Assembly (NCBI GenBank): GCA_022822125.1
Contig: JAJECF010000055.1
Span: 1 to 55,970 of the forward strand
Length of the DNA stretch: 55,970 nt
Source of the DNA: Alphaproteobacteria bacterium
Lineage (GTDB): Bacteria; Pseudomonadota; Alphaproteobacteria; Bin95
Direction: 5' to 3'
Positions 33,624 through 42,911 of this stretch are shown in pieces (within the stretch, counting starts at the first letter, position 1; the number at the start of each line of letters is the position of its first letter). Position numbers and translations under genes: made by a program. The notes under the pieces were generated by a model. It saw nothing but the letters and a program-made list of their open reading frames with translations. It did no database searches and had not been told where the DNA came from.

Positions 33624-34703
33624 ATGAAAGCCGCCGTATTCCGCGAAGTCGGCAAGCCGCTCGAAATCGAGGATGTGCAGATATCCAAGCCGGGCCCGCG
33701 CGAGGTGCTGGTGCGCACCGCCGCCGCGGGCGTCTGCCATTCGGACCTGCATTTCGTCGAGGGCCTTTACCCGGCCAAGCTGCCCATCGTGCTGGGCCAC
33801 GAGAGCGCGGGCATCGTCGAGGAAGTCGGCGAGCAGGTGACCTATGTGAAGAAGGGCGACCATATCATCACCTGCCTCTCCGCCTTTTGCGGCGAGTGCG
33901 AATACTGCCTGACCGGCCATATGTCGCTTTGCGACAATCCGGACCTGCAGCGCCGCCCGGACGAGGAGCCGCGGCTCGCCAAGGCCGGCGCGCCCATGAC
34001 GCAGTTCGCCAACCTGTCCTCCTATGCCGAGATGATGCTGGTGCATGAGCATGCGCTGGTGAAGGTGCGCGAGGACATGCCGCTCGACCGGGCCGCGCTC
34101 ATCGGCTGCGGCGTGATGACGGGCGTGGGCGCGGTCTTCCACACCGCGAAGGTCGAGCCCGGCATGGATGTTGCGATCATCGGCTGCGGCGGCGTGGGCC
34201 TCTCGGCCGTCAACGGCGCGGCCATCGCCGGCGCCGGGCGGATCATCGCCATCGACACGGTCGGCTCCAAGCTCAACCTCGCCAGGGAATTCGGCGCGAC
34301 GCATGTGATCGATGCGACCGAGCAGGACATGGTCGGCGAGGTGCGCGAGCTCACCGGCGGCGGCGTTCACCACGCCATCGAGTGCATCGGCCTCAAATCG
34401 ACCTCAGAAAATGCGTTCCGCATGATTCGCCCGGGCGGCACGGCCACCATTGTCGGCATGGTGCCCGTCGGCACCAAAATCGAGCTTCACGGGCCGGAAT
34501 TCCTGCGCGAGAAGCGCATCCAGGGCTCGACCATGGGCTCGAACCGGTTCCGGGTGGACATGCCGCGCCTGGTCGATTTCTACCTGAACGGCAAGCTGCG
34601 CCTGGACGAGATGATCTCGCAGCGCATCGGGCTCAAGGACATCAACCAGGCTTTCGACGACATGAAATCCGGTAGCGTGGCGCGCAGCGTCATCATGTTC
34701 TGA
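33624..34703 (+). CDS. zinc-dependent alcohol dehydrogenase (MDR family)
   Basis: A 359-residue medium-chain dehydrogenase. Catalytic zinc ligands appear as C38-H-S-D, H59-E60 and the cysteine near 170 (LIGCGVMTGVGAV); the structural zinc site is C89, C92, C95, C103. The NAD loop IIGCGGVGLSAVNG is followed by IIAIDT, the Asp favouring NAD. It would oxidise a primary alcohol or reduce an aldehyde. The closest pattern is the class III-like/NDMA-type dehydrogenases; the substrate is unknown. Its stop shares one base with the start of the acyl-CoA-dehydrogenase-like gene. Confidence 0.87.
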   Translation: MKAAVFREVGKPLEIEDVQISKPGPREVLVRTAAAGVCHSDLHFVEGLYPAKLPIVLGHESAGIVEEVGEQVTYVKKGDHIITCLSAFCGECEYCLTGHMSLCDNPDLQRRPDEEPRLAKAGAPMTQFANLSSYAEMMLVHEHALVKVREDMPLDRAALIGCGVMTGVGAVFHTAKVEPGMDVAIIGCGGVGLSAVNGAAIAGAGRIIAIDTVGSKLNLAREFGATHVIDATEQDMVGEVRELTGGGVHHAIECIGLKSTSENAFRMIRPGGTATIVGMVPVGTKIELHGPEFLREKRIQGSTMGSNRFRVDMPRLVDFYLNGKLRLDEMISQRIGLKDINQAFDDMKSGSVARSVIMF

Positions 34704-35869
34704 TGCCGCGTCCGGACAATGCGCTCGACGCGGCGCGCGGCCTCGGCGCCGAAATTGAGGCGGCTGCGCCGGAGATCGACCGCGGGCGGCGGCTGACGCC
34801 CCGCCTGCTCGCCGCGCTGCACGAGCATAAATTATTCCGGATGCTGCTGCCGAAGCCCTATGGCGGGCTGGAGACGCCGCCGCCGCTGTTCTTCAAGACG
34901 ATCTCGGAGATCGCGCGCCATGACGGCAGCACGGCCTGGTGCCTCTGCCAGGCGAATGGTTGCGCCATGACCGCCGCCTATCTGGCGCCGGAGATCGCGG
35001 AGGAAATGTGGGGCGGCGACCCGGCGGCCGTGCTCGCCTGGGGGCCGGGACCGGCCGAAGCGCGCGAGGCCGGGGACGGATACCGGATCGATGCGAGAAT
35101 CGCTTTCGCCAGCGGCGCCCGCCACGCGACCTGGCTCGGCGCGCATATGCCGGTTGTGGATGAGACCGGCGAGCGCCGGCGCATGCCCGACGGCGCACCG
35201 CTCATCCGCACCTTCCTGATGCCGGCGTCGAGCATCGAGATCGAGGACATCTGGGACACGATCGGCCTGCGCGGCACGGCGAGCGACGGTTACACGCTGA
35301 AGGACCGCCCGGTGCCGGCCGCCTATACCACTGTCCGGGACGAGGCGGATTACCGCCAATATGACGCGCCTCTCTACCTGTTCCTCAGCATGAACATGTA
35401 CGCCATGGGCTTCGCCGGCACGGCGCTCGGCATTGCGCAAGGCGTGCTGGACGCCTTTATGGCGCTGGCCCAGGACAAGACGCCGCGCCTCCACAGGTCC
35501 CGCCTCGCGGACAACGACCTCGTCCAGTACGAGACCGCGCAGGCGGTGGCGCGCATACGTTCGGCGCGCGCCTTCGTGCTCTCCGAGGTCGAGGACATAT
35601 GGGCGGCGACGCAAGAGGCCGGGCGGCTGGCGGTGGAAGACCGGATTCGCATCCGCCTCGCCTCCACCTTCGCCATCCACGAGGCGAAGACGGCCGCCGA
35701 CATGCTCTACGATGCGGCGGGCGCCAGCGCGATCTTCGCCGGGGCGGATTTCGAGCGCCGCTTCCGCGACCTCCATTCCGTCACCCAGCAACTGCAGGGC
35801 CGCAAGTCGCATTTCCGCACCGTCGGCGCCTTCCTGATGGGCCATCCGGCCGACCTGTCGGTTGTCTAG
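34703..35869 (+). CDS. acyl-CoA dehydrogenase-like flavoprotein (possible monooxygenase subfamily)
   Basis: A 388-residue protein of the acyl-CoA dehydrogenase fold. The N-terminal helical part (LTPRLLAALHEHKLFRMLLP, then YGGLE), the middle beta domain (IDARIAFASGARHATWLG and WDTIGLRGTASDGY) and the C-terminal helices ending HSVTQQLQGRKSHFR are visible. The pattern resembles the HsaA/DszC-type flavin-dependent monooxygenases and related hydroxylases more than beta-oxidation enzymes, where a catalytic Glu is expected; I see no clear one. It is translationally coupled (TGATG) to the alcohol dehydrogenase, so the two probably act in one pathway. Confidence 0.75.
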   Translation: MPRPDNALDAARGLGAEIEAAAPEIDRGRRLTPRLLAALHEHKLFRMLLPKPYGGLETPPPLFFKTISEIARHDGSTAWCLCQANGCAMTAAYLAPEIAEEMWGGDPAAVLAWGPGPAEAREAGDGYRIDARIAFASGARHATWLGAHMPVVDETGERRRMPDGAPLIRTFLMPASSIEIEDIWDTIGLRGTASDGYTLKDRPVPAAYTTVRDEADYRQYDAPLYLFLSMNMYAMGFAGTALGIAQGVLDAFMALAQDKTPRLHRSRLADNDLVQYETAQAVARIRSARAFVLSEVEDIWAATQEAGRLAVEDRIRIRLASTFAIHEAKTAADMLYDAAGASAIFAGADFERRFRDLHSVTQQLQGRKSHFRTVGAFLMGHPADLSVV

Positions 35870-35870
35870 C

Positions 35871-36130
35871 CCGCATTTCTCACCAGGGTCACGGCCTGCG
35901 TCGCGTCCAGGCGTTCGCTCCGCAAGGAGTGGGCCGAAAAGCGTAGCGGCGCCTACGCTTGAGGTCCGCGACGCCGCGGGCGAACGCCTGGTCGCGGCCC
36001 GAAGGGCGGCGCTGTCGGGCCGGCAGGGGGCGACGATCCGCTTGCCCGATGTCCCGCATCGCGTCGCGCGGCTCTCCTGCCCTGCCGGCCCGACAGCGCC
36101 GCGCAGAACATGACCCTGGCGAGAAATGCG
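35871..36130. repeat. nested palindromic element (MITE-like or inverted duplication)
   Basis: The outer arms CGCATTTCTCACCAGGGTCA (35872-35891) and TGACCCTGGCGAGAAATGCG (36111-36130) are inverse complements with one mismatch. Inside are a 12-bp pair (CCAGGCGTTCGC 35907-35918 / GCGAACGCCTGG 35980-35991) enclosing AAGCGTAG/CTACGCTT (35939-35946/35953-35960), and a perfect 23-bp pair (36006-36028/36080-36102). The right outer arm includes the first seven codons of the next gene. No transposase, clear target duplication or second copy in the window is seen. Confidence 0.7.
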
Positions 36131-37387
36131 GCTGGGCTCGACTCGCTCTGGGCGCGGACAGCGGCGCCCGGGCCCGACTGCCCGCCGCTCGACGGCGATA
36201 CCGAAACGGATGTCGCCATTGTCGGCGCGGGCTTCACCGGCCTCTCCGCCGCCCTGCGCCTCTCGGAGCAGGGCGTCTCCTGCTGCGTGCTGGAGGTGAA
36301 CGAGATCGGCTATGGCGGCTCCGGGCGCAATGTCGGCCTCGTCAATGCCGGGCTCTGGTTGCCGCCCGACAAGATCGAGGCCGCGCTCGGCAAGGACAGG
36401 GGCGAGCGGCTTGTCTCGGCGCTGTCAGAGGCCCCGGAACAGGTATTCGCGCTGATCGACCGCCACGGCATCGAATGCGAAGCAAGGCGGAACGGCACCA
36501 TTCACGCCGCCCACAGCCCCGCCGGACAACGCGATCTGGAAGAGCGCCACGCCGCTTGGTCGGCGCTGGGCGCGCCCGTGGAGCTGCTCGACCGCGACGA
36601 AGCCGCAACAGCCATCGGCACGCGCGCCTTTCACGGCGGGCTGCTCGACCGGCGGGCCGGCACCATCAATCCGCTCGGCTATGCGCGCGGCCTGGCCGGG
36701 GCCGCCGCGCGTGCAGGCGGGCGCAATGCCGGCGCGCGCCTGTTCGCCGGCGCGCCGGTCTCGGGCGTCTCTCCCGACGGTCCCGGATGGGTTGTCGAAA
36801 CCCCGCGCGGCCGCGTTCGCGCGGACAGGGTCATACTGGCGACCAACGCCTATGGCGGCGGCCTCGGCGCGGACGCAGCCTACACGCCGATCCACTATTT
36901 CCAGGTCGCCAGCAGGCCGCTCGGCGAGGCGGGCGCGGATATCATGGCGGGCGGACAGGGCGTGTGGGACACGGCGCCGGTGATGACCTCCGTCCGGCGG
37001 GACCGCGCCGGCCGGCTCATTCTCGGCAGCATGGGCCGGCTCGCCGGGACGCTGTCGGAGCGCTGGGCGGACAGGGCGGCGCGCCGGCTGTTCCCGGCGC
37101 TGGGCAAGCTGGAATGGGAATGCGCCTGGCATGGCCGCATCGCGCTCACCCGGGACCACCTGCCCCGCCTGCTCGCCCCGGCGCCCGGCCTCTGGGCCGT
37201 GATGGGCTATAACGGCCGCGGCATCGGCACCGGCACCGTGCTCGGACGCTGGCTCGCCGATGCGGCGCTCGGCGGCGAGGCGCCGCCGCTGCCGGTCCAC
37301 AAACCCGGCGGCGACCGCTTCCGCCCGGTCCGCGCCGCCGCCTTCGAAACCGTCTTCCGCGCCTGGCTGACGCTGAAGAGCATCTGA
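36110..37387 (+). CDS. FAD-dependent amine oxidoreductase (DAO/PuuB-like)
   Basis: A 425-residue flavoprotein of the D-amino-acid oxidase superfamily. The ADP-binding loop VAIVGAGFTGLSAALRL (G39-x-G41-xx-G44, E62 at the strand end) is preceded by SLWARTAAPGPDCPPLDGD, the N-terminal pattern of gamma-glutamylputrescine oxidoreductases and related enzymes. YGGSGRNVGLVNAG and the C-terminal MGYNGRGIGTGTVLGRWLA complete the fold. It would oxidise a secondary or primary amine. ATG 36110 lies in the right arm of the palindrome, but homologous N-termini support that start. Confidence 0.85.
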   Translation: MTLARNAAGLDSLWARTAAPGPDCPPLDGDTETDVAIVGAGFTGLSAALRLSEQGVSCCVLEVNEIGYGGSGRNVGLVNAGLWLPPDKIEAALGKDRGERLVSALSEAPEQVFALIDRHGIECEARRNGTIHAAHSPAGQRDLEERHAAWSALGAPVELLDRDEAATAIGTRAFHGGLLDRRAGTINPLGYARGLAGAAARAGGRNAGARLFAGAPVSGVSPDGPGWVVETPRGRVRADRVILATNAYGGGLGADAAYTPIHYFQVASRPLGEAGADIMAGGQGVWDTAPVMTSVRRDRAGRLILGSMGRLAGTLSERWADRAARRLFPALGKLEWECAWHGRIALTRDHLPRLLAPAPGLWAVMGYNGRGIGTGTVLGRWLADAALGGEAPPLPVHKPGGDRFRPVRAAAFETVFRAWLTLKSI

Positions 37388-37410
37388 TCGCCCAAGGGAG
37401 ACCGGGCCCC

Positions 37411-38400
37411 ATGCAATTCGGACTCCATCTCGGCCTGCGCGGCCCCGCCGGACAACCCGGTTCGCTCCGCCGGATCGCGCGGCGCGCGGAGGCCGCCGGC
37501 TACGGCTATCTCGGCGTCAGCGACCATGTGGTCATCCCCCGCGAATCCGCCACGCCCTATCCCTATACAAGGGACGGGCGCTGGTTCGCGGAGGATACGG
37601 GCGAGTGCCTGGAGCAGGTGACGACGCTGGCATTTCTCGCCGCTGCGACCGAGCGCATAAGGCTGCTCACCTCCGTCATGGTGCTGGGCCACCGCCCGCC
37701 GCTGCTGGCCGCGAAGATGCTGGCGACCGCCGATGTGCTCTCCGGCGGGCGGCTGACGCTCGGCGTTGGCGTCGGCTGGATGCGGGACGAATTCGCCCTC
37801 ATGCCCCACGCTCCGGATTTCAACCGCCGGGGCCGGGCGGCGAACGAGGCGCTGGAGGCCTTCCGCAATCTCTGGACGGAGCCCGCGCCCGCCTATGCGG
37901 GGGAGCATGTCGCCTTCGACAAGCTCCTGTTCTCGCCGAAGCCCGCGCAGACGCCGCATCCGCCGATCTGGGTCGGCGGCGAGAGCCCGGCGGCGCGGCG
38001 GCGCGCCGGACGCCTCGGCGACGCCTGGTATCCCTTGGGCAACCATCCGCGCTGGCGGTTCGACACGCCGGAACGCTATGCCGCCGGCCTCGCCCAGGTG
38101 CGCGAGACGGCGGAGGAAGCCGGACGCCCGCCGCCCGCCGGCAGTTTCTACGCCATCTGGGTTATGCCCGGCGAGACGGTGCTGGACGGTGAGGGCAACC
38201 GCCGCCCCTTTACCGGCGAACGTGCCGCCATAAGCGATGACCTCGCCGCCTTCGCCGAAGCCGGGCTCGAAACGCTCGTCGTCGGCTACGAAAGCCCCGA
38301 CGAAGACACATGCATCCGGCGCCTCGAGGGCTTTGCGGAATTGGCGTGGGACCAGGCGCAGCAGTCAGGAAGCCATGACAGTAACAGCGCACAGGCATAG
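37411..38400 (+). CDS. LLM-class (luciferase-like) flavin/F420 oxidoreductase
   Basis: A 329-residue TIM-barrel protein of the bacterial luciferase superfamily: MQFGLHLGLRG, GYLGVSDHVVIP, ERIRLLTSVMVLGHRPPL, LSGGRLTLGVGVGWMRDEF and PPIWVGGESPAARRRAG. The last two are the TIGR03619-like subfamily's hallmarks. Such proteins use FMN or F420; this lineage often lacks confirmed F420 synthesis, so FMN is at least as likely. AAGGGAG (37394-37400) precedes the ATG. The neighbourhood of alcohol dehydrogenase, amine oxidoreductase and a second LLM enzyme suggests degradation of a small organic compound, but no substrate can be named. Confidence 0.87.
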   Translation: MQFGLHLGLRGPAGQPGSLRRIARRAEAAGYGYLGVSDHVVIPRESATPYPYTRDGRWFAEDTGECLEQVTTLAFLAAATERIRLLTSVMVLGHRPPLLAAKMLATADVLSGGRLTLGVGVGWMRDEFALMPHAPDFNRRGRAANEALEAFRNLWTEPAPAYAGEHVAFDKLLFSPKPAQTPHPPIWVGGESPAARRRAGRLGDAWYPLGNHPRWRFDTPERYAAGLAQVRETAEEAGRPPPAGSFYAIWVMPGETVLDGEGNRRPFTGERAAISDDLAAFAEAGLETLVVGYESPDEDTCIRRLEGFAELAWDQAQQSGSHDSNSAQA

Positions 38401-38433
38401 CATGACCGGAAGTCGGCAAACGGAGACGAAAGG

Positions 38434-38999
38434 ATGAGCGCGAGCGCGGCGCAGGCGGAAGACGGGCCGGGCGACCTACCGGGACGTGCTGGATGCGCCG
38501 CCGCATATGGTGGCGGAAGTTGTCGAAGGCACGCTCCATCTCCAGCCGAGGCCGGCCAGCCGGCACGCGCTGGCGGGGTCATCGCTCGGCGGCGAACTGG
38601 TCAGCCCTTTCCAAAAGGGCCGGGGCGGGCGGCTGGTGGATCATTGATGAGCCCGAGCTCCATTTCGGCCAGGACGTGCTGGTGCCGGACCTTGCCGGCT
38701 GGCGCCAGGAGCGGATGCCGGAATACCCCGATGCGCCCTATTGCACCCTTGCGCCGGACTGGGTGTGCGAAATCCTTTCCCCCTCGACGCGGAAGCTGGA
38801 CCTCGAAGGAAAGCGCCCGATTTACGCGCGGGAGGGCGTGAAGCACTTATGTTTCGTCGATCCGGCTGTTCGCTCCCTGGAGGCATTCGCCCTGCATGAA
38901 GGCGCATGGACGCCGGCCGGAAGGGCGCAGGACGCCGAAGCCGTGTCCCTGCCGCCTTTCGAGGCCGTCGCCTTCCCCCTCGACGCCCTCTGGCCCTGA
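38434..38999 (+). pseudogene. Uma2-family endonuclease-like gene broken by two frameshifts
   Basis: The reading runs through three frames. Frame one starts MSASAAQAE at 38434; near 38458-38466 it must shift to continue as RATYRDVLDAPPHMVAEVVEG and onward; near 38622-38637, in a GGGCGGGCGG run, it must shift again to read GWWIIDEPELHFGQDVLVPD. The rest is the intact Uma2 core (CEILSPSTRKLDLEGKR, YAREGVKHLCFVDP). Uma2 proteins have a PD-(D/E)XK-like fold of unclear role, common in large accessory families. Each shift equals +1 base. Sequencing error in homopolymer-like GC runs is the alternative to real decay. Confidence 0.75.
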
Positions 39000-39038
39000 A
39001 ACACGGCGGACGCCGATCTGGCTTGGGGATAGCAGCAG

Positions 39039-40121
39039 TCAAGCGCGCAGCGCGGGAAGGACCTCTGTTTCGATCAGCTGTCTGGCGACGGCCCCGGAGC
39101 CGCCTCTGGCGCTGCGCCAGTTGCCGTTGATGACGATTTTGTCGAGGCCCAGGTTCCGCAGCCCGACAAGCCGTTCCAGAACCTGCTCCGGCGATCCGAC
39201 AGCGGCATATTCCTCGATGAACTCGGGCGTAAGCATCGCTGCCTGGGCCGAGTCCCCCTGCGTGTGCTTGTGCATGTCATAGGCGCTGCGTAATTTCCGC
39301 ATCACGTCCCGGCTCCGGTCGGAGAGCGGGCCGCTCGTCCTGCCGTGCATGACGGCGAAGCGCGCAAAGACGGTCAGATTGCCGCGCACCATGTCCCGGG
39401 CCGTTTCCATGTCGGGATGGCAGCCGCAGGAGACATAGGCGCCGAAGCTGAGGCCCCGCGGGTCGAGTCCTGCCGCCTCCCGCGCGGCGCGGGCAATGCC
39501 GATGCCCCAGGCGACCCGCTCCGGCGAGGCGCCGAGGGCGAACATCACCCTGTCGGCCAGCCGCGCCGCGATGGCGATGACCTTCGGCCCTGTCGCCGCC
39601 ACCTCGACCGGCGCCTTGCCATCTCTCTCCACGGTGCCCGCCATCCACCGGATCCGGCTCGCATCCGGCGTCTCGGCAAGCTCCAGGGTCTCGACCGGCG
39701 GCGCGGACGCCTCCGGGATATCGACGAGTTCGTCGAACGGCACCTCGCCGCCGGAGAGATAGGTCTGGACGTGACGGAGGTAGCGCTCGAATTGCCCGAG
39801 CCGCGCCGGCGCCCTGCCGAGATGGGCGAGCGCGGAATCGCCCCGCCCGATGCCGAGCGTCATCCGCCCGCGCGAGACGCTGTGGACCGTCGCCGTCGCC
39901 GAAGCCAGGACGGCGGCGGTCCGCGTAACCGGATTGGAGACGCCCGTGCCGAGCTTCAGCCGCTCGGTGGCAGTGGCGGCCATGGCAAGGGCGACGAAGG
40001 AATCGGCCGCGAGGTTCTGCGAATCGACGACGATTATCCCGTCCCAGCCGCTTTCTTCCAGCGTCCGCGACTCATGGACAATGCCGCGCGGCGCGGGCAT
40101 GCAGCCGGTCCAGACTTCCAT
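39039..40121 (-). CDS. LLM-class (luciferase-like) oxidoreductase
   Basis: A 360-residue luciferase-superfamily protein: MEVWTGCMPAPRGI, EESGWDGIIVVDSQN, ERLKLGTGVSNPVTRTAAV, SRGRMTLGIGRGDSALAHLG and VEVAATGPKVIAIAARLADRVMFALG. The subfamily resembles 5,10-methylenetetrahydromethanopterin-reductase-like LLM proteins and is only distantly related to the other LLM gene at 37411. The cofactor (F420 or FMN) is not decided by the sequence. It faces the Uma2 pseudogene tail to tail and is followed upstream, on the same strand, by gltA after 42 bases. Confidence 0.86.
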   Translation of the reverse strand: MEVWTGCMPAPRGIVHESRTLEESGWDGIIVVDSQNLAADSFVALAMAATATERLKLGTGVSNPVTRTAAVLASATATVHSVSRGRMTLGIGRGDSALAHLGRAPARLGQFERYLRHVQTYLSGGEVPFDELVDIPEASAPPVETLELAETPDASRIRWMAGTVERDGKAPVEVAATGPKVIAIAARLADRVMFALGASPERVAWGIGIARAAREAAGLDPRGLSFGAYVSCGCHPDMETARDMVRGNLTVFARFAVMHGRTSGPLSDRSRDVMRKLRSAYDMHKHTQGDSAQAAMLTPEFIEEYAAVGSPEQVLERLVGLRNLGLDKIVINGNWRSARGGSGAVARQLIETEVLPALRA

Positions 40122-40163
40122 CAGCGATCTTTCACCCGATATGAGGCAGCGGCAGCCGACGCT

Positions 40164-41459
40164 TCATCCCCGTTCGACGAGGGGAACGTAGTCGCGCTGG
40201 GGCGGGCCGGTGTAGAGCTGGCGGGGGCGGTTGATCTTCTGCGAGGGGTCCTCGATCAGTTCGCTCCACTGCGCGATCCAGCCGACTGTCCGGCCCACCG
40301 CGAACAATGCCGTGAACATGGAGACCGGGAAGCCCATCGCCTTCAGGATGATGCCCGAATAGAAGTCCACATTCGGGTAAAGCCGGCGCGCGACGAAATA
40401 GTCGTCCTCCAGCGCCACCTTCTCCAGGGCCAGCGCGACCTCCAGCAGCGGGTCGTGCAGGCCGAGCTCGTTCAGCACGTCGTGGCAGGCCTTCTGGATC
40501 ACGCGCGCGCGCGGGTCGTGGTTCTTGTAAACCCGGTGCCCGAAGCCGAACAGCCGGAAGGGGTCGTCCGGGTCTTTGGCCTTCAGCACCCAGTCGCCGA
40601 CCTTGTCGGCCGAGCCGATCTCGGCCAGCATCTTGAGCACTTCCTCATTCGCCCCGCCGTGGCTCGGCCCCCAGAGCGCGGCGCAACCGGCCGCGATGCA
40701 GGCGAAGGGATTGGCGCCGGTGGAGCCTGCGAGCCGCACCGTCGAGGCGGAGGCGTTCTGCTCATGGTCGGCATGGAGGATGAAGATGAGGTCCATCGCC
40801 TTGGCGACCACCGGATTGACCTCGTAGTCCTCCGTCGGCACGGCGAAGCAGAGCCGGAGAAAGTTCGAGGCGTAGTCGAGGTCGTTGCGCGGATACATGA
40901 AGGGCTGGCCGAGCGAATACTTGTAGGCCCAGCTTGCGATGGTCGGCATCTTGGCGATCATCCGGTAGGACGCCACGGTCCGGTGCCACGGATCCTCGAT
41001 GTCGATGCTGTCATGGTAGAAGGCCGACAGCGCGCCCACCACGCCGCACATCACCGCCATCGGGTGGGCGTCGCGCCGGAACCCCCGGTAAATGTTGTTG
41101 ATCTGGTCGTGCAGCATCGTGTGATGCGTGATGTCGTAAACGAATTTCGTCTTCTGTTCCGCCGTCGGCAATTCGCCGAACAGGATGAGGTAGCAGGTCT
41201 CCATATAGTCGGAGTGCTCGGCGAGCTGCTCGATGGGATAGCCGCGATAGAGCAGGACGCCCTCATCGCCGTCTATATAGGTGACTTTCGACTGGCAGCT
41301 TCCCGTGGCGGTGTAGCCCGGATCGTAGGTGAAATAGCCGAGTTCCCTGTACAGGGAGCGGATGTCGATGACGTCCGTTCCCAAAGTTCCGCTCATGATC
41401 GGCAGTTCAACGGTCTTGTTGCTGGCCCGATCCACAATGGAAACGCTGCGGCTGGTCAT
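40164..41459 (-). CDS. gltA: citrate synthase
   Basis: A 431-residue type II citrate synthase. It has [13 protein letters not shown], the helix with [12 protein letters not shown], catalytic histidine regions [11 protein letters not shown] and [14 protein letters not shown], and [14 protein letters not shown] (catalytic Asp) near the C-terminus. The length and N-terminal beta domain ([21 protein letters not shown]) are those of hexameric, NADH-sensitive Gram-negative enzymes. ATG 41459 has AAAGGA upstream; the frame continues toward gltX without a convincing earlier start. It commits acetyl-CoA to the TCA cycle. Confidence 0.97.
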   Translation of the reverse strand: MTSRSVSIVDRASNKTVELPIMSGTLGTDVIDIRSLYRELGYFTYDPGYTATGSCQSKVTYIDGDEGVLLYRGYPIEQLAEHSDYMETCYLILFGELPTAEQKTKFVYDITHHTMLHDQINNIYRGFRRDAHPMAVMCGVVGALSAFYHDSIDIEDPWHRTVASYRMIAKMPTIASWAYKYSLGQPFMYPRNDLDYASNFLRLCFAVPTEDYEVNPVVAKAMDLIFILHADHEQNASASTVRLAGSTGANPFACIAAGCAALWGPSHGGANEEVLKMLAEIGSADKVGDWVLKAKDPDDPFRLFGFGHRVYKNHDPRARVIQKACHDVLNELGLHDPLLEVALALEKVALEDDYFVARRLYPNVDFYSGIILKAMGFPVSMFTALFAVGRTVGWIAQWSELIEDPSQKINRPRQLYTGPPQRDYVPLVERG

Positions 41460-41522
41460 CGCGTCCTTTATCCTCTCGCTTTCTTCGGGCGCCACCATAT
41501 GGCGGCGCGGACCGGTTGGCAA

Positions 41523-42911
41523 TCAGCCAGCCGCGTCGCGGAGGCGGCCGAGCGCCTCCTCCCGGCCGAGCGCCGCCAGCACCTCGAAAAGCCCCGGCGA
41601 CGCCGTGCGCCCGGTGAGCGCGGCGCGCGCCGGCTGCGCGATCCGGCCGAGACCGAGTTCCTCGGACGCGGCAAAGGCCCGCGTCTCCGCCTCCAGCGCC
41701 GCTTCCGTCCACTCCGCCTCCTCCAGCGCCGCCGCATAGCGGGCGAGCAGCGCGCGGGCGCTCTCGCCTTCCAGCAGGCGCGCGGCTTTCGCATCGGGCG
41801 CAATGGGGCGCGTGGCCGTGTAGAAGGCGGCCGCCTCGGCAAGCTCTACCAGCGTCCTGGCGCGGGGACGAAGCGCTGGCAGGCCGGCCCGGAGGCGGGC
41901 CCGCGCGGCCTCGTCCGGCGGGTGGGCCAGGAACGGCTCCAGCAGCGCCAGAAGCCTGTCCTCGCCCGCAGCGCGCAGATAGTGGGCGTTCACGCTCTCC
42001 AGTTTTTCCCTGTCGAAGCGCGCCGGCGACCGGCCGACCGCCTCCAGCCCGAACCATGCGACGGCGTCTTCGGTCGAGACGATCTCGGCGTCGCCGCGGC
42101 TCCAGCCCAGACGCAGCAGGTAATTGCGGACCGCCTCCGGCAACAGCCCCATCTGCCGATAGGCATCGACGCCGAGCGCGCCGTGGCGTTTTGACAGCTT
42201 CGCGCCGTCCGGCCCGTGAATCAACGGGATATGGGCGAAGGCCGGCAGCGGCCAGCCCATAGCCTCGAAGACCTGGGCCTGGCGGAAGGCGTTGTTGAGG
42301 TGGTCGTCACCGCGGATCACATGGGTCACGCCCATGTCATGGTCATCCACGACTACGGAAAGCATGTAGGTGGGCGTGCCATCGGCGCGCAGCAGCACCA
42401 TGTCGTCGAGTTCTGCATTGGCGACGCGCACCTCGCCCTGCACAAGGTCGCGGATGACCGTCTCGCCCGCCCGAGGCGCTTTCAAGCGGATCGCGAAAGG
42501 CGCGCCTTCCGGCGCCTCCGCCGGGTCCCGGTCGCGCCAGAGGCCGTTATAGCGAAAGCGCTCGCCGCGCGCGGCGGCCGCCTCCCGCATCGCCTGCAAT
42601 TCCTCCGGCCCGGCATAGCAGCGATAGGCCGCGCCCGCTTCCAGCATCGCCCTCGCAACCTCCGCATGGCGCGCGCGGCGCTGGAACTGGTAACTTGGCG
42701 GCTCGTCGGGATCGAGGCCGAGCCAGGCGAGCCCGTCCAGAATTGCGGCGACAGCCTCCCCGGTCGAGCGCCGGCGGTCGGTATCCTCTATGCGCAAGAG
42801 GAACCGTCCGCCATGGCGGCGCGCAAACAGCCAGTTGAACAAGGCTGTGCGTGCGCCGCCGATATGCAGGAGGCCGGTGGGCGAGGGGGCGAACCGGGTA
42901 ACGACAGTCAT
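41523..42911 (-). CDS. gltX: glutamyl-tRNA synthetase
   Basis: A 462-residue class I synthetase. The HIGH motif is [20 protein letters not shown] at the N-terminus; KMSKS appears as [21 protein letters not shown] and [13 protein letters not shown] are typical. The C-terminal anticodon-binding helices are complete. The chosen ATG (42909-42911) is divergent with and shares CATG with comEC. Many alphaproteobacteria have two gltX genes, one being able to charge tRNA-Gln for amidation; which one this is cannot be told here. Confidence 0.95.
   Translation of the reverse strand: MTVVTRFAPSPTGLLHIGGARTALFNWLFARRHGGRFLLRIEDTDRRRSTGEAVAAILDGLAWLGLDPDEPPSYQFQRRARHAEVARAMLEAGAAYRCYAGPEELQAMREAAAARGERFRYNGLWRDRDPAEAPEGAPFAIRLKAPRAGETVIRDLVQGEVRVANAELDDMVLLRADGTPTYMLSVVVDDHDMGVTHVIRGDDHLNNAFRQAQVFEAMGWPLPAFAHIPLIHGPDGAKLSKRHGALGVDAYRQMGLLPEAVRNYLLRLGWSRGDAEIVSTEDAVAWFGLEAVGRSPARFDREKLESVNAHYLRAAGEDRLLALLEPFLAHPPDEAARARLRAGLPALRPRARTLVELAEAAAFYTATRPIAPDAKAARLLEGESARALLARYAAALEEAEWTEAALEAETRAFAASEELGLGRIAQPARAALTGRTASPGLFEVLAALGREEALGRLRDAAG

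Noticed and set aside
39345..42194. A 949-codon plus-strand open frame opposite the LLM gene, gltA and gltX
   Set aside because: The minus-strand genes are unambiguous by motif; this frame is their mirror and lacks any recognisable domain or ribosome-binding site.
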